Origin: Actinokineospora iranica | GTDB lineage: Bacteria; Actinomycetota; Actinomycetes; Mycobacteriales; Pseudonocardiaceae | Assembly: GCF_900101685.1 (NCBI RefSeq) | Contig: NZ_FMZZ01000009.1 | Span: 62,001 to 126,000, forward strand | DNA: 64,000 bases | Reading direction: 5' to 3' | In this document: positions 62,488-64,000 of the stretch, one piece after another | How positions within the stretch are numbered: position 1 is the first letter of the stretch | Layout: every line of letters begins with the position of its first letter | Translations under genes and position numbers: made by a program | The notes under the pieces: generated by a model | Databases searched by the model: none | What the model was told of the DNA's origin: nothing | Seen by the model: the letters and a program-made list of their open reading frames with translations, nothing else

Positions 62488-63192
62488 ATGAGCACGGGTC
62501 GGCGAGCCACAGGCAGGCGAACTGAGGACGACTTCTCCTATCGGGACCTGTTCGACTCGGACGTCGCATTCGGTGGCCCGGAGCCGGACCAGCCCCTGGA
62601 CCAGCAGGACGAGCCTGAGCGGAGGCCGGAGATGTCGGATCGAGGGTGGGAGGACCTGTCCGAGCACGGAGTCGGCGACCCGCCGAACCGGTTCGACATC
62701 GATGGGTTCCGCGCGCGGCTGTTCGGCGGCCCGAGCGCGACCCTCTACGGCGACCCCGGCATCCCCGCCCAGTCCGACTGGGACAGCAAGGAGATCCCCG
62801 CGGTCGCCGACCTCGAACCCGAACCGGACCCGGACGACCTCGCCCCGCACGAGACCGGTTCCCTGGTACGCCCGTACACCAAGACCGGCGGGCGCACCCG
62901 GTCGGAGTACGATCTTGCGATTGAGGCGTTGGTCTCCACCAGCGACCGGGGCAGGCTTCCCGACGCCGCGATCCGTCCCGAGCACCGGTCCATCTGCGGC
63001 CTGTGCCTCGACGCCCGTTCCGTCGCCGAGGTAGCCGCGCACCTGCGGCTGCCCCTCGGCGTGGCCCGGGTGCTCATCGGGGACATGGCAGGCATGGGAT
63101 TGGTCTCGATCCACCAGAGCGGCATGGTCGTGGGCGACCGGCCATCGATCGAATTCATGGAAAGGGTGCTCAGTGGGCTCCGCAGGCTCTAG
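62488..63192 (+). CDS. DUF742 protein (CvnC-like)
   Basis: The 234-residue protein has a long acidic N-terminal part (about residues 1-125). The DUF742 domain follows: SLVRPYTKTGGRTRSEYDLAIEALVSTS, ICGLCLDARSVAEVAAHLRLPLGVARVLIGDMAGMGLVSIHQ. DUF742 has a winged-helix look and is the third conservon component. The N-terminal extension is longer than in many relatives. It overlaps the GTPase gene by 20 bp. Confidence 0.92.
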   Translation: MSTGRRATGRRTEDDFSYRDLFDSDVAFGGPEPDQPLDQQDEPERRPEMSDRGWEDLSEHGVGDPPNRFDIDGFRARLFGGPSATLYGDPGIPAQSDWDSKEIPAVADLEPEPDPDDLAPHETGSLVRPYTKTGGRTRSEYDLAIEALVSTSDRGRLPDAAIRPEHRSICGLCLDARSVAEVAAHLRLPLGVARVLIGDMAGMGLVSIHQSGMVVGDRPSIEFMERVLSGLRRL

Positions 63193-63781
63193 TCCCCTCA
63201 GCGCGCGCGGTGGCGCTTCCCCGCAGCCGACCACCTCGGCCAAGATCGTGGTGGCGGGCGGTTTCGGAGTGGGCAAGACGACCCTGGTCGGCTCTGTCTC
63301 GGAAATCGTGCCGCTGACCACCGAGGCCGTCATGACCGAGGCCAGCGTCGACGTAGACGACCTGTCCTCGACCCCGAACAAGGTCACCACCACGGTCGCG
63401 ATGGACTTCGGCCGCGTGTCCCTGGACTCCGACCTGATCCTGTACCTGTTCGGCACCCCCGGCCAGCACCGCTTCTGGTTCATGTGGGACGACCTCGTGC
63501 GCGGCGCCATCGGGGCCATCGTCCTGGTCGACACCCGCCGCCTCGCGGACGCGTTCGCCTCCATCGACTTCTTCGAGGACCGCGGCCTGCCCTACGTCAT
63601 CGCCCTGAACTGCTTCGACCGCGTCCTGCACCACCGCATAGACGACGTGCGAGACGCCCTCACCGTCGAGCCGACAGTCCCGATCGTCACCACCGACGCC
63701 CGCGACCGCGACTCCACCAAGGAAACCCTCATCACCCTCGTCGAACACGCCATGCACCAACGCATGTCCCGCGCGGTCTGA
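63173..63781 (+). CDS. Conservon GTPase (CvnD-like, Ras-like small G protein)
   Basis: The 202-residue GTPase has the P-loop VVAGGFGVGKTTLVGSVS, the switch region TTTVAMDFGRV, DxxG-like LFGTPGQHRFWFMWDDL and ALNCFD as the specificity motif. It closes the kinase/Roadblock/DUF742/GTPase set. Conservons signal from the membrane sensor to a cytoplasmic G protein; a cytochrome P450 often follows but is absent here. It starts inside the DUF742 gene. Confidence 0.92.
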   Translation: MGSAGSSPLSARGGASPQPTTSAKIVVAGGFGVGKTTLVGSVSEIVPLTTEAVMTEASVDVDDLSSTPNKVTTTVAMDFGRVSLDSDLILYLFGTPGQHRFWFMWDDLVRGAIGAIVLVDTRRLADAFASIDFFEDRGLPYVIALNCFDRVLHHRIDDVRDALTVEPTVPIVTTDARDRDSTKETLITLVEHAMHQRMSRAV

Positions 63782-63797
63782 TCTCATCGCCATAGAC

Positions 63798-63827
63798 GCA
63801 CAAAACGCAAGCTGTTATGTTTTGTGC
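63798..63827. promoter_or_regulatory. Perfect inverted repeat before the last gene
   Basis: GCACAAAAC (63798-63806) and GTTTTGTGC (63819-63827) form a 9-bp perfect inverted repeat with a 12-nt AT-rich centre. It overlaps the ribosome site region and is a likely operator for autoregulation of the downstream HTH gene. Confidence 0.7.
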
Positions 63828-63838
63828 GGAGGATGGCG

Positions 63839-64000
63839 ATGAGTGAAGCGGCGGCGCGTCAGGAGACCTATCTGCCCGGCCCGGACGAGGGCCGGGTGGC
63901 CCAGGTCCACGATTTCTTGACCGCGCGCGAGCGCGCGGGCCGTGGCACTCCGGATGTCCAGTGTTTCCTGAGTGGAACCAGGCCCGACGACCGCGTCGAA
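63839..64000 (+). CDS. HTH antitoxin/excisionase-family protein, N-terminal part (cut by the window)
   Basis: The 54 visible codons give MSEAAARQETYLPGPDEGRVAQVHDFLT, then a segment ending GTRPDDRVE. This N-terminal pattern resembles actinobacterial excisionase-type HTH antitoxins that pair with PIN-domain toxins. The DNA-binding part and any partner lie beyond the window end. GGAGG at 63828-63832 is 6 nt before this ATG. Confidence 0.65.
   Translation, partial: MSEAAARQETYLPGPDEGRVAQVHDFLTARERAGRGTPDVQCFLSGTRPDDRVE

Overview
The window is very GC-rich, with third codon positions mostly G or C, GTG starts and stop/start overlaps (GTGA, ATGA) throughout. It carries actinobacterial marker families: LppU/SCO3897-type proteins, a conservon (Cvn) operon, a DUF3263 gene next to a LytR_C gene, a bacterial XPB helicase, HelD and a CIRCE-controlled groEL. 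It looks like a filamentous actinomycete, most likely of the Pseudonocardiaceae (Actinokineospora, Saccharothrix, Lentzea type). The genus is inference only. I see no rRNA, tRNA, prophage or intact insertion sequence.

Positions 1-26000 are a conserved chromosomal core. A MacB-like export operon (121-4138) is followed by a PLP-dependent dehydratase and a membrane protein. Next come the thiamine genes: thiE facing away from a TPP-riboswitch-controlled thiO-thiS-thiG operon, then thiC-thiD on the other strand behind a second TPP riboswitch. Further on are def, a DUF3263 gene, a LytR_C gene, a Cdc48-like ATPase, psd-pssA, moeA, a Ser/Thr kinase and groEL. The order thiE/thiO/thiS/thiG ... thiD/thiC ... 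def/DUF3263/LytR_C ... AAA/pssA/psd/moeA/groEL2 matches, from memory, the Mycobacterium tuberculosis segment Rv0414c to Rv0440.

Positions 25700-40800 are more mixed: a DUF3800 gene, a HelD-type helicase, a stray type I-E CRISPR repeat, an ECF sigma factor with a coupled partner, and small membrane proteins including a PspC protein. The most unusual locus lies here (31675-37441): a 1297-residue membrane-anchored NRPS-like protein of the Pls/PosA type, translationally coupled to an M1 zinc aminopeptidase and divergent from a PadR regulator, with two near-identical dyad operators between them. XdhC, a PRPP synthetase homologue and a CapA-family lipoprotein follow.

Positions 40800-53550 hold a complete branched-chain amino-acid type ABC operon (livFGHM plus binding lipoprotein), a MenC-like enolase-superfamily gene, a NADAR gene, a PPOX/F420-type oxidoreductase, a serine hydrolase, an XPB helicase and two paralogous LppU-type anchored proteins.

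Positions 53550-54911 form a visibly AT-richer island with one small secreted Cys-rich protein. An NMT1/SsuA-type ABC uptake operon follows, divergent from a conservon operon (NIT-domain sensor kinase, Roadblock protein, DUF742 protein, Ras-like GTPase). The window ends inside a small HTH/antitoxin-like gene preceded by a perfect inverted repeat.
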